Shown here one piece after another: positions 63,878-64,000 of a stretch of DNA of 64,000 nt. Position 1 is the first letter of the stretch; every line of letters starts with the position of its first letter. The translations under genes and the position numbers were made by a program. The notes beneath the pieces were generated by a model. The model had not been told where the DNA came from and did no database searches. It saw only the letters and a list, made by a program, of their open reading frames with translations. Location of the stretch: NCBI GenBank assembly GCA_030247855.1, contig JAPDRN010000137.1, positions 22,242 through 86,241 on the forward strand, in the 5' to 3' direction. Origin of the DNA: Knufia peltigerae. Lineage: Eukaryota; Ascomycota; Eurotiomycetes; Chaetothyriales; Trichomeriaceae.

Positions 63878-64000
63878 CGAAGGGTTGGGGGAGAGAGCAC
63901 GCAAGAAGGTTATAGTACGACGAGAAATGACGTGTTCAGGAAGGTTCTCGAGACAGACAGATCCGAGAGGGTGAAAGAAACAAAGAGATCGGTGGTATGT

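Overview
The window is nuclear DNA of a filamentous ascomycete. The evidence is intron-bearing genes with short (about 48-120 nt) GT-AG introns, Zn(II)2Cys6 transcription factors, a split and divergent FAS1/FAS2 pair, a Dal5-family transporter and a decayed fungal NLR gene. The gene content fits Pezizomycotina, probably Eurotiomycetes and possibly a black-yeast relative (Chaetothyriales). That placement is inference from protein style, not from a search. I see no bacterial-type operons, no CRISPR array, no rRNA or tRNA gene and no intact transposon.

Layout. 0.5-1.9 kb: LETM1-like mitochondrial membrane protein (+). 2.4-4.9 kb: wrecked NLR-type gene (PNP_UDP - NB-ARC - TPR, +). 5.4-7.4 kb: three-exon coiled-coil protein of unknown function (-). 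8.7-10.8 kb: AFG2/DRG1 AAA-ATPase (-). 11.2-13.5 kb: head-to-head Lunapark (-) and GOT1 (+), both early-secretory-pathway genes. 13.7-16.4 kb: Zn2Cys6 regulator (-). 17.1-21.3 kb: head-to-head Dal5/SOA1-type transporter (-) and TauD/JLP1-type sulfonate dioxygenase (+). 21.6-22.5 kb: 20S proteasome alpha5 (-). 23.0-25.1 kb: delta-1-pyrroline-5-carboxylate dehydrogenase (-). 25.7-28.4 kb: gamma-tubulin complex GCP2 (-). 29.7-31.1 kb: membrane-anchored DUF3445/HODM-type haem protein (+). 31.4-33.0 kb: RRP8 rRNA methyltransferase (-). 33.0-35.5 kb: long gene-poor stretch. 35.5-38.9 kb: second Zn2Cys6 regulator (+). 39.2-40.9 kb: disordered protein (+). 41.4-44.0 kb: putative zinc-binding protein with a large disordered insertion (-). 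45.3-58.6 kb: divergent fatty acid synthase genes FAS1 (-) and FAS2 (+). 59.0-60.2 kb: BUD13/CWC26 splicing factor (-). 61.7-62.3 kb: small Ser-rich protein (+). 63.2-63.8 kb: small hypothetical (-).

Most of the window is ordinary housekeeping sequence. Three places deserve attention. The first is the NLR relic, where PNP, P-loop, kinase-2, GLPL and TPR signatures survive in different reading frames. The second is the transporter/dioxygenase pair, which reads as a compact sulfonate uptake-and-cleavage module with a regulator gene next door. The third is AFG2, whose first ATPase domain has lost its Walker B and GRFD-type residues. Two genes also need GC-AG introns to be read. Exon structures were worked out by hand from splice signals, reading-phase arithmetic and family protein patterns; all multi-exon models given keep an open frame with total length divisible by three.
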